Positions 1 to 10,868 of a DNA stretch of 64,000 nt are shown here, piece by piece. This DNA comes from Tuctoria greenei (Eukaryota; Streptophyta; Magnoliopsida; Poales; Poaceae). Position 1 is the first letter of the stretch. Every line of letters begins with the position of its first letter. The stretch lies in NCBI GenBank assembly GCA_036927565.1, contig JAYESD010000003.1, positions 38,195,325-38,259,324 of the forward strand, given 5' to 3'. Position numbers and translations under genes: made by a program. Under the pieces are notes generated by a model, which worked only from the letters and a program-made list of their open reading frames with translations, was not told the DNA's origin and searched no databases.

Positions 1-830
1 ATCTATAAGATGGGTCGTGCACACCTATTTATATGGGGTTCCCAAAAGTTACCGTTAGGGTTTAGAAAGATCGGACTAGTCCGTGGTGGACACCGGACTA
101 GTCCGATGTGCGTGCTGCGTGTAGCAAACCCTAGGTGTCCCGTAATATCAGACTTGTCCGGTTAAAAGTAGACTTGTCCGATTCTGGTTCTGGAAATCTT
201 CGGACTAGTCCGATGAATATCGGACTTGTCCGGATAAGTGAAACCCTAAGTGAATTTGGGGAACAAGTTTTCGGATTAGTCCGTGCCAATATCGGACTTG
301 TCCGATTAACATCAGAAAGATATCAGACTAGTACGATGGATATCGGACTTGTCCGATTTTGTGCAACTTATGAAGTGTCTGGGGACTAGTCCGCACTGGG
401 GAGGACTAGTCCGATTCTAGTCAGAGAGATATCGGACTAGTCCTCGGTAATATCGTACTGGTCCGGTCAGTGAAAAACTGAAAGGTGAGGACAAGTCCGC
501 ATTGTGAGGACTTATCCGATCTTGTGCAAAAAGATATCGGACTAGTCCGGGTTCAGTCGGACTAGTCCGGTCCTGTATAAATTTGTGCAATGTGTGAGAT
601 TATTTGTGCTTGAGCTCTTGGGGTGTGTTTCCTTAACAAACTCCATACACAATGATCTACTACACTTGTTTCTTGAGCTCTTTTCCGCATTCCTCCTCAT
701 TCTCCTTTGTTTTTGGCACTTTGCTCATTTTCTCATTAGAACCTGTGCTCATCTCAACAAAGTGGTTAGGATCTCATTTGCTTGTCATAAATCAACCAAA
801 ACCCACAAGGGATTCCTAGAAGCACTTTCA
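1..830 (-). repeat. Partial 3' LTR of Copia-1
   Basis: This stretch aligns base for base, with scattered substitutions, to about 10020-10868 of the complete 5' LTR. Its inner end is TGAAAGTGCA on the minus strand at 830, next to the polypurine tract. It contains a dense CGGACTAGTCCG-type motif array at about 70-570. The short open frame at 585-848 recurs in the other LTR copy and is not a gene. Confidence 0.92.
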
Positions 831-844
831 ATCTCCTCCTTTTT
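831..844 (-). other. Polypurine tract of Copia-1
   Basis: On the minus strand this reads AAAAAGGAGGAGAT and directly abuts the TGAAAG start of the 3' LTR. Copia-2 has the equivalent AAAAAGGGGGAGAT at 52212-52225. It primes plus-strand DNA synthesis in LTR elements. Confidence 0.85.
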
Positions 845-1305
845 GTGATTGATGACAACCAATTGAGATTTCACAAAATATGATAAAAAGTTGAGATTTT
901 CATAAAGTGTGCACATATGAGTTTAAAACACATTAAGCAATGAAAACATGATCCATATGTGCACTCTTTATGGTGGGATGGAGAACTAGGTGTATAGAAA
1001 CAATAATCATGATGAGAATGACATAATTGACATCAACACATCAACAACAAGCATGTATGTCATTCTTATAGCAAAATCACAGATTTCATCAATACATGAT
1101 AAGCAGTTCATAACATTGCATAACAGGACCAAAAGTACCAAAAGAACATATTAAAAGTCTTACAACCCACAAATAGACAAAATACACAAAAAGAGAGCTC
1201 TTCTCGCATCCTACAGCTAAAGCCTAAGACTCTAAGACTCCCCCTCAATCTCTCCCCCTTTGGCATCAAGACACCAAAAAGAAGGAGAGGAGGGACCTAA
1301 GGTCT
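845..1305 (-). other. Copia-1 3' noncoding region between downstream ORF and PPT
   Basis: AT-rich sequence without a supported reading frame. It is collinear with 51767-52211 of Copia-2, including the CAATTGGTTGTCATCAATCA stretch just before the PPT. Confidence 0.7.
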
Positions 1306-2868
1306 TCAAGCCTTGTTGTCGGTCCTCTCATCGTCTTCATCTTCATTCTCGGGCTGATGAGGAGGAGGAGGAGGAACGGAACCACTCAAGTCCCCAATGC
1401 CAAAATAGGCAAGCTCGGAGGGAGTCAAGGGCCTGAGCTCGGTAAAATCAGAGTCGGAATCATCAAGATGACTGAAGATCCAATGGGCTCAATCTCCAAC
1501 TTTTGGCAAATTTGCTTCACATTCTCTTTGACATATCTCATGTCGGCTTTTCTCCTCTTGTTTAGCTTGTGGGCTTTTACTTCGGCCTTTTTGCAAGAGG
1601 AGAAGATGGCTGACAGGTACTTCAAGATACCACTTGGGGACCCCTTATGAGGAGGGGCCCTAGGGGCGGGAGCAGCCCTAGCATCTCCACTGGCTCTCAC
1701 TGGAGCCTCAAGGCTGGAAGCTGGAGAGGGGGCAACTTGAATACTTGGCTGTTGAGGCTTCTGGGGCCTCAAGGGGAGGTGCTTCACATCCTTGATGAAC
1801 TCTATGCATGTGACCTTCTCAATCATGAACATGAGGTAAGGTGCGTAGCCACAGGATCTGTTCGGCGTGCAGGAGATGTTCACCATGTCGTTCCAAATAT
1901 AGTCAAAGACATCAAACTTCTTGTATTTGCTAATGACCTTCATCAAGGTCTTGAGGTATCCCTGCACACTTCCTGCATCCCCATCCTTCGGGGCAATGGT
2001 CTTCCTTAGGACCCTGTTCTTTACCACGAAGAGAGGCTTCATATTCTTGGTGGAAGGAAGATTGAACTTTGAGTTGGGTTCATAGAGAAACTTCATCCTG
2101 TCCTTCTCAATGACACCAATGGTGTGGATTATCAGGTTGTCATTGCTAGAGCTATCCAGATGTAGCATCCCTGCAAACTCATCGTAGGTAATGGTGTACT
2201 TGGATCCGTGAGTCATCCAAGTCACCCTTTCTTCCTCATCGCTGGCAAAGTGGCAAGTAGCATAAAACTGCGTGATGACTTCATCACTCCAGTTGTTTCT
2301 GAAGGCGAAGAGGTCCTTCAATCCATGCCTCTCGACTGCCTCGACCACCTCAACAAAAGGTGAGCAGCCTTTCTTATCAAAATGCGCCCAATCGATCCAT
2401 TGGATGTGCACCATGGGGGGTCTTCATAGGAATATATACAAACTTGTAAAAGTCTGCATGGAAGTTACTCCAGAACCTCCCATCAGCAGCTTGCTTGGGA
2501 CGGTTGTAACAATCAACATTCCTGAACTTGGCAGCCGTGTCGCTGCCCTTTTCATTAAATGTCTCCTCTGCGGGATCCCTGGCCCCTTCCCTTAGAGTTG
2601 ACATCTTTAGGGGGCCAATCGGGCCCGTTGCTATCCCCTTGCCCTTGCCTTTTGCTTGGCGGGCACTTGCTGAGCTAGGGCCTCCTCCAGCAGAAGCCTT
2701 GGAGGCAGGCTTCTTTGCGAGCACTTTCCATCGAGCCTGGGGAGGAGAGGTAGCCGTCTCGGATGGGCGCTCTTGGCGCTTCTTGCATAGGCCCGTCGAG
2801 GACCAAAGCACGGCTTTGTGGTCCATCTCGGCCTCGAAATCAGAGATTTTGTCGTTGGTGCTCGACAT
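1306..2868 (-). pseudogene. Copia-1 downstream ORF (plant-transposon / env-position protein), frameshifted
   Basis: Starts with ATG at 2868 (MSSTNDKISDFEAEMDH) and ends with TGA at 1306-1308, about 520 codons. The N-terminus is Lys/Ser/Ala-rich and low complexity. The middle holds a globular segment with FWSNFHADFYK, IDWAHFDKKGCSPF and FAFRNNWSDEVITQFYATCHF, typical of the 'putative plant transposon protein' domain common in grass retroelements. The C-terminus is acidic (DEDDERTD). Frameshifts are visible near 2380-2415 and near 1480, so it is not translatable as one chain. Its position after RNase H is where SIRE-type elements carry an env-like gene, but I see no signal peptide or convincing transmembrane segment. 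The function is unknown. The same ORF occurs at 50180-51766 in Copia-2. Confidence 0.75.
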
Positions 2869-3827
2869 TGTCCTAAGAGTGAATTTCACAAGGTATTGAT
2901 AAGAATAGATGACAAGGAATTGCATTGAAGAATTAAGAAGTTAGGGTTGAGTTCAGAAAAATCGGACTAGTCCAGTGTACAGGCACGGACTAGTCCGGTT
3001 GACTGGACTTGTCCATGCATGGGCTGGACTAGTCCGGTGTTCAACCTCTAAACCTCTAACTATGAGACAAATGGTGATTCCTAATGCACAACTAGCTTAG
3101 CATCAATGTAATACATCAAGTAAGCATGTATTAGGTGAAAGGAACTAAGCTTTTTAATCAACATCGAAGGAAATAGCAATTTCTAGGGTTTGGGAGGAAG
3201 ATTTATCGAAAATCCTTGATTCTTGGAGATGTAGGAGTTGAAGGATAGGACAAGTCTGTGGTCTTCAATCCCTATTCAAAGAAGGTCAATTTCCACCCAA
3301 ACTTGCAAAGTTTTGATGGAGGAATCAACAAATCGCCTTGGGGAGCTCGAGCGTGGAGAGAGAAGGCTTGAGGCAAGTGTGGGGTGACGAAGATTAGGGT
3401 TTGGCGGCGGCTAGGGTTATGGCCTCAAAAAATCGGACTTGTCCGAAAATGATCGGACTAGTCCGAATTTTTCTAGAGACTATATCGGACTAGTCTGTGG
3501 TCAGCTGGACTAGTCTGGTCTAACCGTCACTCTGCGGACTAGTCTGCATGGGCAGACTAGTCTGGGCAACCACGGACTAGTCTGTGGTCACCAGGGAAGA
3601 AATGCTTATCTCATTGGTATATATTCGAAGGTACTTATTTAGAAAATAGGGAGGCAAAGCAAATCAAGTAATCTTGATGAATATGATCAGTAAGCATACA
3701 ATAATCAAGCAATGATCATAATTCACCAAGATCTAGTAATTGACATAGTTTTTCAGAAAAAATGAGTGAGATGATTTTCACAACACAATCAATGAATTTT
3801 GAAGATTGCATTCAGGTATACAAGTTT
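2869..3827 (-). other. Copia-1 spacer between pol and downstream ORF, with palindrome motifs
   Basis: No supported coding frame. It contains two clusters of the CGGACTAGTCCG-type motif, at about 2963-3043 and 3435-3590. The collinear region in Copia-2 is 49200-50179, with clusters at similar positions. This is a plausible leader or promoter for the downstream ORF, but nothing here proves it. Confidence 0.65.
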
Positions 3828-5735
3828 TCAAGCCACACTCCGAGCATCGAGGATATTTAGTTCATTTCAGAGTTCGCAAAAGCGTTTTTCATCAAGTGGC
3901 TTTGTGAATATATTGTCTAGTTGCTTTTCGGTATTGACATGTGAAATGGCTATATCTCCCTTCATTGAATGGTCTCTCAAAAAGTGATGCCGGATGTCTA
4001 TGTGTTTGGTCCTAGAGAGCTCAACGGGATTATGGGCAATTTTAATGGCACTCTCATTATCACAAATGAGTGGAATACAGTTCATATTGTAACGGTAATC
4101 CCTTAGAGTTTGTCGCATCCAAAGGAGTTGTGCACAAAAACTCCCGGCTGCAACATACTCCGCTTTGGTCATGGATAGGGCAATGGAGTTTTGTTTCTTG
4201 GAGGACCAAGAAACTAGGGATCTTCCTAGGAATTGGCATGTACCAGAGGTACTTTTTCTATCTACTTTGCATCCAGCATCATCTGCATCGGAGTAACCAA
4301 TGAGATTGAATTTGGAACCTTTGGGGTACCAAAGGCCTAGGTTGGTTGTATGAACTAAATATCGCAAGATTCCCTTAACAGCTGTCAAATAACACTCTTT
4401 TGGGTTGACTTGAAACCTTGCACACAAGTATACACTCAACATAATGTCTGGCCTATATGCACATAAGTAGAGTAGAGATCCAATCATGGAGCGATATACC
4501 TTTTGATCGACGTTTGGTCCATCTTCATTGAGATCTAAGTGTCCATTCGTTTCCATGGGAGTCTTGATAGGCTTCGCCTTGTCCATTCCAAACTTCTTGA
4601 GTATGTCTTGAGTGTACTTAGTTTGGCTTATGAACGTCCCTTCCTTTTGTTGCCTCACATGGAATCCCAAGAAGTATTTTAGCTCTCCCATCATAGACAT
4701 CTCAAACCTATCTGTCATAATCTTACTAAATTCCTCACAAAAAAATTGTTAGTGGAACCAAAGATTATATCATCAACATAAATTTGACAAATAAAGAGAT
4801 CATTGTCAAAGTTCTTTGTAAACAATGTATAATCTACTTTACTGATCTTAAAACCATTTTCAATTAAGAAATCTCTAAGACACTCATACCAAGCTCTAGG
4901 AGCTTGTTTGAGGCCGCAGAGAGCCTTACGCAGTTTAAATACGTGGTCGGGGAACTCTTCATCTTCAAATCCGGGGGGGGGGGGTTGCTCCACATACACC
5001 TCCTCCTTGATTGGTCCATTGAGGAAGGCGCTTTTCACATCCATTTGATAGAGCTTGAAATCATGGTGAGTAGCATATGAAAGTAATATTATAATAGACT
5101 CAAGTCTAGCTACGGGAGCAAAGGTCTCATCGAAATCCAAACCTTCGACTTGTGAATACCCTTTGGCCACAAGTCGTGCTTTGTTCCTTGTCACCTCCCC
5201 GTGTTCGTATTTTTTGTTGCGGAAGACCCATTTGGTGCCGACAACGTTGAATTTGGGTCTTTCGACTAGTTCCCACACCTCGTTTCGTTTGAAGTTGTTA
5301 AGTTCTTCTTGCATGGCTACTACCCAATTCGGATCTTTCAATGCATCGCCAACCCTGCGCAGTTCCAAAAAGGATACAAACGAATAATACTCACAAAAAT
5401 TAGCTATGCGAGATCTTGTAGTTACTCCCTTTTGTATGTCACCGATGATGTTAACAATTGGGTGATCCCTTTGAACGCATTGGTGTACTCTTGGGTGTGG
5501 CACTTGCTGTCTTGAATCTTCATGGTCATCTTCTTCTCCCCCTAGATGGTTGCCCTCATTGACTTGTTGATCATTTTCGTCTTCTTGAGGTTGATCTTGT
5601 ATGGAAGCTCCTCCTTGATCATTGGCCTCCTCTTGTGGTTCATCTTCCTCATGCATATGTAGAGGTGGTTCTTGTGGTCAAACTTCGCCCAACGCCATCC
5701 TTTTCAATGCTTGACAAGGAGCTTCTTCTCTATCG
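3828..5735 (-). pseudogene. Copia-1 pol: reverse transcriptase and RNase H
   Basis: The 3' half of the Copia polyprotein, ending at a TGA at 3828-3830. An acidic Gln/Glu/Asp-rich linker (about 5480-5656) follows integrase. The RT then shows NFKRNEVWELVERP, the motif-A region YQMDVKSAFLNGP with its catalytic Asp, CGLKQAPRAWYE, and the catalytic box YVDDIIFGST. RNase H shows LLYLCAYRPDI, SDADDAGCKVDRKSTSGTCQ, KAEYVAAG and LCDNESAIKIAHNP. A frameshift near 4715-4730 separates RT from RH, and a long G run near 4975-4985 adds proline codons. The RT catalytic Asp residues look intact, unlike in Copia-2. RT/RH copies the element RNA into DNA in cytoplasmic particles. Confidence 0.88.
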
Positions 5736-6397
5736 GTGAGTAGCTCATATGATGTCTTATTGAGTAGTTGATGAAGATAGAGTCAATTTATGGCATGGCA
5801 AGCGGTGTTAACCGCTTCCGCCCAAAATTGATCCGAGGTCTTGTACTCATCGAGCATTGTTCTCGCCATCTCTATGAGGGTTCGGTTCTTCCTTTCGGCA
5901 ACTCTGTTTTGTTGAGGGGAGTAAGGTGCTGAAAATTCATGCTTTATGCCTTCTTCATCTAGGTACTCCTCAACTTGTGTGTTCTTGAACTCCGTGCCGT
6001 TGTCGCTTCGAATGTTCTTGATTGTCAATGAAAAGTCATTTCGAGGACGCTTGAAGAATTTCTTCAAGGTTCCTTGTGTTTCTGCCTTATCATGTAGATC
6101 ACTAAACCATATTTATTACTGTCGATGCTTATGTAAGCAATTGGACCGAATAAGTCCATGTGGAGTAGCTCGAGCGGTCTTGTTGTAGTCATGATTTTCT
6201 TAGCGGGATGAGGTGCTCCAACTTGCTTCCCGGCTTGGCACGCGCTACAAGGCCTGTCTTTTTCAAAAAAAAACATCCTTCAAACCTCGGATGTGATCGC
6301 TCTTGAGGAGTTTTTGAAGATTCCTCATACCAACATGCGCTAGCCGTCTATGCCACATCCAACCCATGTTGGTCTTTGCAATCAAGCATGTGTCAAG
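5736..6397 (-). pseudogene. Copia-1 integrase, internally deleted
   Basis: The fragment begins with the zinc-binding remnant CSACQAGKQ and the first catalytic Asp in HMDLFGPIAY. The expected segment around VDDFSRFTWVFF, present in Copia-2, is deleted near 6080-6100, where the frame jumps to IYMIRQKHK. The second Asp is in SDNGTEFKN, and the catalytic Glu follows in VAERKNRTL. Near 5735 the frame goes straight from YELL to EEAPCQALK. Compared with Copia-2 (47048-47308) about 255 bp of the integrase C-terminus is missing. This enzyme cannot be functional. Confidence 0.85.
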
Positions 6398-7802
6398 TTA
6401 AGCTTTATATTCATTGAAGTCAACAAGGTAAAGCTTTCCCTTTAACATACCCTTGAATGCAATGGAACCATCACTCCTCCTAGAGATGGTCACACCCTCA
6501 TTAGTGAACAAGCAATTATAACCTTTGTCACATAATTGAGATATGGACATCAGGTTATAATCTAAGGAATCAACATGTAGCATATGAGAAAGCGTATGTT
6601 GAGATGATATGGCAATTTTACCAGTATCGAGCACCTTCCCTTGATTATTGTCTCCAAAATAGATGCCCACGCTTGGATCCTCATTTTCTTCATACTCAAC
6701 GAACATCCTTCTTTCTCCAGTCATGTTGTTGGTGCATCCACTGTCTAGCACCCATTTAGATCCACCGGGGGAATAAGCCTACAAAAACAAATCATGCCTT
6801 GGTTTTAGGTACCCAAACTTGCTTGGGTCCTTGGAGGTTAGTTACAAGATACTTGGGCACCCACACATGAGACTTGGTGTTCCCATGGCGTGGCCCAACA
6901 TAGTGAGCATAAATCTTACCGAAATTACTTCTCATTAAGACATAAGATGCATCAAGATCTAAATAGCAATTGTTGTTGTTTATAAACAGAACTAGTCTGG
7001 GAGATCGGACTTGTCCGGAGGACCGGACTTGTCCGTGTCCCAACCGGACTAGTCCGGTGATCATGTGTGTTGAATGTGTTAACTTTGGATTTTCCAGTTT
7101 GAGAGGATCTTCCCTTACAAAGGTAATGCTTTCCTTGTTATTCTTATGGCTTCTAGCATTTTTCTTTCCACCATAGGAATACCCAATGCCATATTTAACA
7201 TTAGGAGGTCTTGTGGCCAAGTATGCACTACGTGCATATTTGACATTCTCCTTGTCAAATATGCCACTTTGGGCAGGATGCTTATCCTTGGTAGAGGTTG
7301 ACTTGTCTTTCAAGCTGGTGTCAACTTTACCACATGAACAAGTAATGATAGCTTCAGTTTTAAGAGGTTGATAAGGTGAGCTTGAAGAGGATGAAGGGTC
7401 ACCTTGCTTGAGTGACTCATCTTGTACTTCAAGGATCTTGTTAACCTTGATTAGGTTAGCAAGTTTGTCCTTGATTGTAGCATTTGAGTCGCTTAACTCC
7501 AAGCAAGCTTCCTTGCTTGAAGCTAACTCAAGCTCTAGTGACTTGCTTCGCTCCTTTTCAAGTTCTAGAAGCTTGTCAAGTTCAACATATTCCTCCTTTT
7601 GGGAGATAATCATGTCTTCTTGACGGTTTATCAACTTCTCCTTCTCGACAAGTTGATCAAGTAGAAATTTCATTTTCACAGCTGTTTTCTTGTCTAAGCT
7701 AATGAGCATATCTTCATTATCGCTAGCAATTTCACTATCACTAGAATAGTAATGTACAGAAGAGGGTTTAATTGTTACCTTGCGTTTACCTTCCTTTGCC
7801 AT
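6398..7802 (-). pseudogene. Copia-1 gag C-terminal coiled coil and aspartic protease
   Basis: The upstream part (6792-7802) encodes a Glu/Lys/Leu-rich heptad-like stretch (LLELEKERSKSLELELASS), consistent with a coiled coil. It then runs into SHVWVPKYLVTNLQG. Within it, at about 6985-7060, three palindrome motifs lie inside the reading frame and give the peptide GQVRSSGQVRS. The protease follows at 6398-6751 with LDSGCTNNMTG, in which D-S-G is the Copia catalytic triad, and then YNLMSISQLCDKGYNCLFT. A frame interruption separates the two at 6752-6791. Confidence 0.82.
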
Positions 7803-9206
7803 AAGGCAAGTGTCGTTTCCCTTCCATGCGCTGAGAGTAGGGAAGAGAGTGGACCTTTTGGATGTCTTCTAGATGACTATGCTAGCCATCTCTTCTTCTT
7901 CTTCAGATGAGGACTCATCATTTGAGTCCCACTCTTTCCCTAGATGCGCTTGTTTAGCTTGTTTCTTCTTGAAGAATTTCTTGGGTTGAGGCTTCGTTTC
8001 CTTGGTCTTCTTCTTGTTTTCTTCATATGGGCAATCAACTATAAAGTGGCTATACTCACCACAGTTATAGCATGCCCGCCTCAACTTTGGTCTTGATTTT
8101 TCCTTGTACTTTCCTTCACTTGATTTAGCCCCTTGTCTTTTCTTCATCATTCTTTTGAATTTCTTCATGAATAGTATCATGTCATCTTCATCCAAGTCGC
8201 TGCTCTCATCATGAATGTCTTCTTCTAGTTGAGTTTCTTAAGCTTCTTTAGACAAGGGCTTGAGAATGGACTTTAAAGCGACCCCTTTCTTCTTTGCCGA
8301 GGTGAGATTGGCAATCTCCTTAACATGCTTGGCCTGCTTTTCCATCGTCTCAAGGTTGATGATTTTCCCAAGTAACTCATCTGGGGTCATATTCTTGTAC
8401 CCGGGGCTTTCTCGTATCATCGAGGACAAGGTGACATTGCGAGGCATGAAAGCTCTAAGAATGAGCTTCACCACCTCGTGGTCGTTCAACTTCTTGCTTT
8501 CATATGCTCGCACCTTGTTGATGAGCGTCTTTAGTCGGTTGTACATGTCTTGTGGCGACTCATTTTCTTCGATGGCAAATCTTCCCAACTCGCCTTCTAT
8601 CATCTCGATCTTCGCTTCTCGCACATGACGATCGCCTTCATGTGCGGTTTGCAACATATCCCATATCTCCTTTGCGATCTTGAGTCCATCCACCTTTGTG
8701 AACTCATCCCGACTGAGTGATGAGGTGATGACTGCAGCAGCTTGAGCACTTCGATGGATTGCTTGCTCTTGGCTAGGTGTGAGCTCCTCATCATCATTCG
8801 GGATATCTATTCCTGTGCATACTATGTGCCACAAACTTGTATTGAGAGAAATCAGGTGCATTTTCATGTTCTGCCTCCACATTGAGTAGTCATTGCCATC
8901 AAAATGTGGGGCTTTTCCAAGTGGAATAGATAAGTAGTGATTATTGCTAGAGTTAAGACGATCGTAGTTGAAAGGATATCGGGAGTAGTCGGTGTGACTA
9001 CTCCCCTTCTTCGTCTTCTCGTCTTCAATCTTCACTTTTCCCTTGGAGAGGGTTTTCTTTCTTAGGAGCGCCTTGAGTTCCAGCGTTTCCTCATCGTCAT
9101 CCTCGAAGTCTTGAATGGCCTTGAGGAGCCTCTCCAATTTTTGGTTCTTTTCTTCTTCAACCTTCTCTTGGTTGATGCTCTTGTGTACATCCTTCATGTC
9201 CGACAT
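7803..9206 (-). pseudogene. Copia-1 gag (capsid/nucleocapsid)
   Basis: I chose the ATG at 9206 (MSDMKDVHKSIN), matching the Copia-2 start at 43503. The capsid region has GKAPHFDGNDYSMWRQNMKM, VDGLKIAKEIWDML and KVRAYESKKLNDHEVVKLIL, typical of plant Copia Gag (UBN2/DUF4219-like). The nucleocapsid has the CCHC knuckle CYNCGEYSHFIVDC at about 8040-8080. A stop or frameshift at 8196-8237 splits capsid from nucleocapsid. Gag packages element RNA into cytoplasmic particles. Confidence 0.87.
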
Positions 9207-9245
9207 GATCTCTTCGAGCAATTAGTCTCCTTCTTGAAGAGTCCC

Positions 9246-9259
9246 GCTCTAATACCAAT
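9246..9259 (-). other. Primer binding site of Copia-1
   Basis: The minus strand reads ATTGGTATTAGAGC directly after the LTR end, complementary to initiator tRNA-Met with one mismatch to the usual TTGGTATCAGAGC. Confidence 0.85.
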
Positions 9260-10030
9260 TGAATGTGGCCTAGAGGGGGGTGAATAGGCCTTTTTGTTTT
9301 TCTGTCGGAACCTGCAACACATAACAACCAGATCAAATCTCGAGATATCGGACTAGTCCGGTCGAGTGTGGACTAGTCCAGTGTGTACTGACTAGATTGA
9401 TCAAATTTGATTGATTATCTTGATCCTAGGATGTAAGCAGCGGAAATATACTTGTAATTGAAGTGTCACACTACTATGAACTAGGATGTACCACAAGTTA
9501 ATATTATATTCAATGTTTCAACGTAAAGTGAACAAGATTGATTGAACCCTAGATTGATATGAAGTGTAAGGACAATGGGCACAAAGAAAGAACACAAGCT
9601 CTTTATCCCGTGGTTCGGTTCCCACAGAGGCAACCTACATCCACGTTGAGGAGTCCACAAAAGGATCGGGTCTTCTCCAACCCTACCCTCGTCGGATCGC
9701 CACAGAGGCCAATCCTCTTCACTAATCACAATGGGCAAATAACCAAATTCAAGGGGCATTGTCACACGTTGAGGGCTCCCAAGGATTACAACATGAACAC
9801 CACCAAGAACACACTCTTATGATCACAATGAAAACCACAGGAATGTGTTAGGGAATCAAACCAAGAGCTCAATGAGTGATGAACCGTGTGTCTCCAATTA
9901 TCAAGAGTTTATCCTCAAAGGATTGATCTTTCTTGCGTTGGATTTCATGGAGAGAGGTGTTTTCTAGGCTCTTGGGAGGTGTGACGGTGCAGGGGGTCGA
10001 GAGTTATCTAAAAAATAGGTCGTGCACACC

Positions 10031-10039
10031 TATTTATAT
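10031..10039 (-). promoter_or_regulatory. TATA box of Copia-1 5' LTR
   Basis: The minus strand reads CATATAAATAGG. The homologous LTRs have TATAAAAAG (42677) and TATAAATAG (52897) in the same context, AACCCCATATAAA. The palindrome array begins about 40 bp upstream. Confidence 0.7.
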
Positions 10040-10076
10040 GGGGTTCCCAAAATTTACCGTTAGGGTTTAGAAAGAT

Positions 10077-10610
10077 CGGACTAGTTCGTGGTGGACACTG
10101 GACTAGTCTGGTGTGTTGCGTGTAGCAAATCCTAGGTGTCCCGTAATATCGGACTTGTCCGGCTAAAAGCGGACTTGTCCGATTTTGGTTCTGGAAATCT
10201 TCGGACTAGTCCGATGAATATCGGACTTGCCCAGATAAGTGAAACCCTAAGTGAATTTGGGGAACAAGTCCGCACTTGGAGGACTTGTCCAATTTAGGTC
10301 AGGGGATTTTCGGACTAGTCCGTGATAATATCAGACTTGTCCGATTGACACCAGAAAGATATTGGACTAGTCCGATGGATATTGGACTTGTCTGATTTTG
10401 TTCAACTTGTAAAGTGTTTGGGGACTAGTCCGCATTGGGGAGGACTAGTCTGATTCTAGTCAGAGAGATATCGGACTAGTCCTAGTGATATCGGACTAGT
10501 CCGGTCAGTGAAAAACTGGAGTGTGAGGACAAGTCCGCATTGTGAGGACTTGTCCGATCTTGTGCAGAAAGATATCGGACTAGTCCGGCTTTAGTCGGAC
10601 TAGTCCGGTC
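10077..10610. repeat. CGGACTAGTCCG-type palindrome array, Copia-1 U3
   Basis: Interspersed near-identical 10-12 bp units, CGGACTAGTCCG and CGGACTTGTCCG with point variants, spaced roughly 15-40 bp apart by non-repetitive spacers often starting GATAT. It is not a tandem satellite: only the short palindrome repeats. See the equivalent arrays at 12555, 18513, 26190, 31315 and 42265. Confidence 0.9.
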
Positions 10611-10868
10611 CTATATAAATTTGTGCAATGTGTGAGATTATTTGTGCTTGAGCTCTTGGGGTGTGTTTCCTTAACACACTCCATACACAATGATCTACTA
10701 CACTTGTTTCTTGAGCTCTTTTCCGCATTCCTCCTTATTCTCCTTTCTTTTTGGCACTTTGCTCATTTTCTCATTAGAACATGTGCTCATCTCAACAAAG
10801 TGGTTAGGATCTCATTTGCTTGTCATAAATCAACCAAAACCCACAAGGGATTCCTAGATGCACTTTCA

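Larger units (their letters stand above)
1..10868 (-). mobile_element. Copia-1: SIRE/Maximus-like Ty1/copia LTR retrotransposon, 3' LTR cut by window edge
   Basis: Read on the minus strand the order is 5' LTR (9260-10868), tRNA-Met primer site, gag with CCHC knuckle, coiled-coil linker, protease, integrase, reverse transcriptase, RNase H, a separate downstream ORF, polypurine tract and the start of the 3' LTR (1-830). PR-IN-RT-RH order is diagnostic of Copia. The extra ORF after pol and the long LTRs suggest the SIRE/Maximus lineage, which is an inference. Copia-2 in this window is the same family in the opposite orientation. The right flank begins AAGAT, which should be the target duplication; its partner lies outside the window. 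The flank reads as Athila reverse transcriptase, so Copia-1 landed in an older Athila copy. Confidence 0.93.
9260..10868 (-). repeat. 5' LTR of Copia-1 (1609 bp)
   Basis: Bounded by TGAAAGTGCA at 10868 and by a terminal ACATTCA next to the primer site at 9260, both read on the minus strand. A TATA box lies at 10031-10039. The U3 motif array is at about 10077-10610, with two further motifs at 9350-9385. It matches the 1-830 fragment and the Copia-2 LTRs. Confidence 0.92.

Noticed and set aside
585..895. Open frame MQCVRLFVLELLG... as a small membrane protein gene
   Set aside because: It recurs at 10623-10895 in the paired LTR of Copia-1, so it is LTR sequence that happens to be open.
1306..2868. 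Calling the Copia downstream ORF an envelope gene
   Set aside because: The position fits SIRE-type elements but no signal peptide, membrane anchor or fusion-like segment is visible in either copy.
10077..10610. Motif array as a CRISPR array or tandem satellite
   Set aside because: This is a plant genome with no cas genes. The repeat is only 10-12 bp, spacing is irregular and spacers are conserved between LTR copies.
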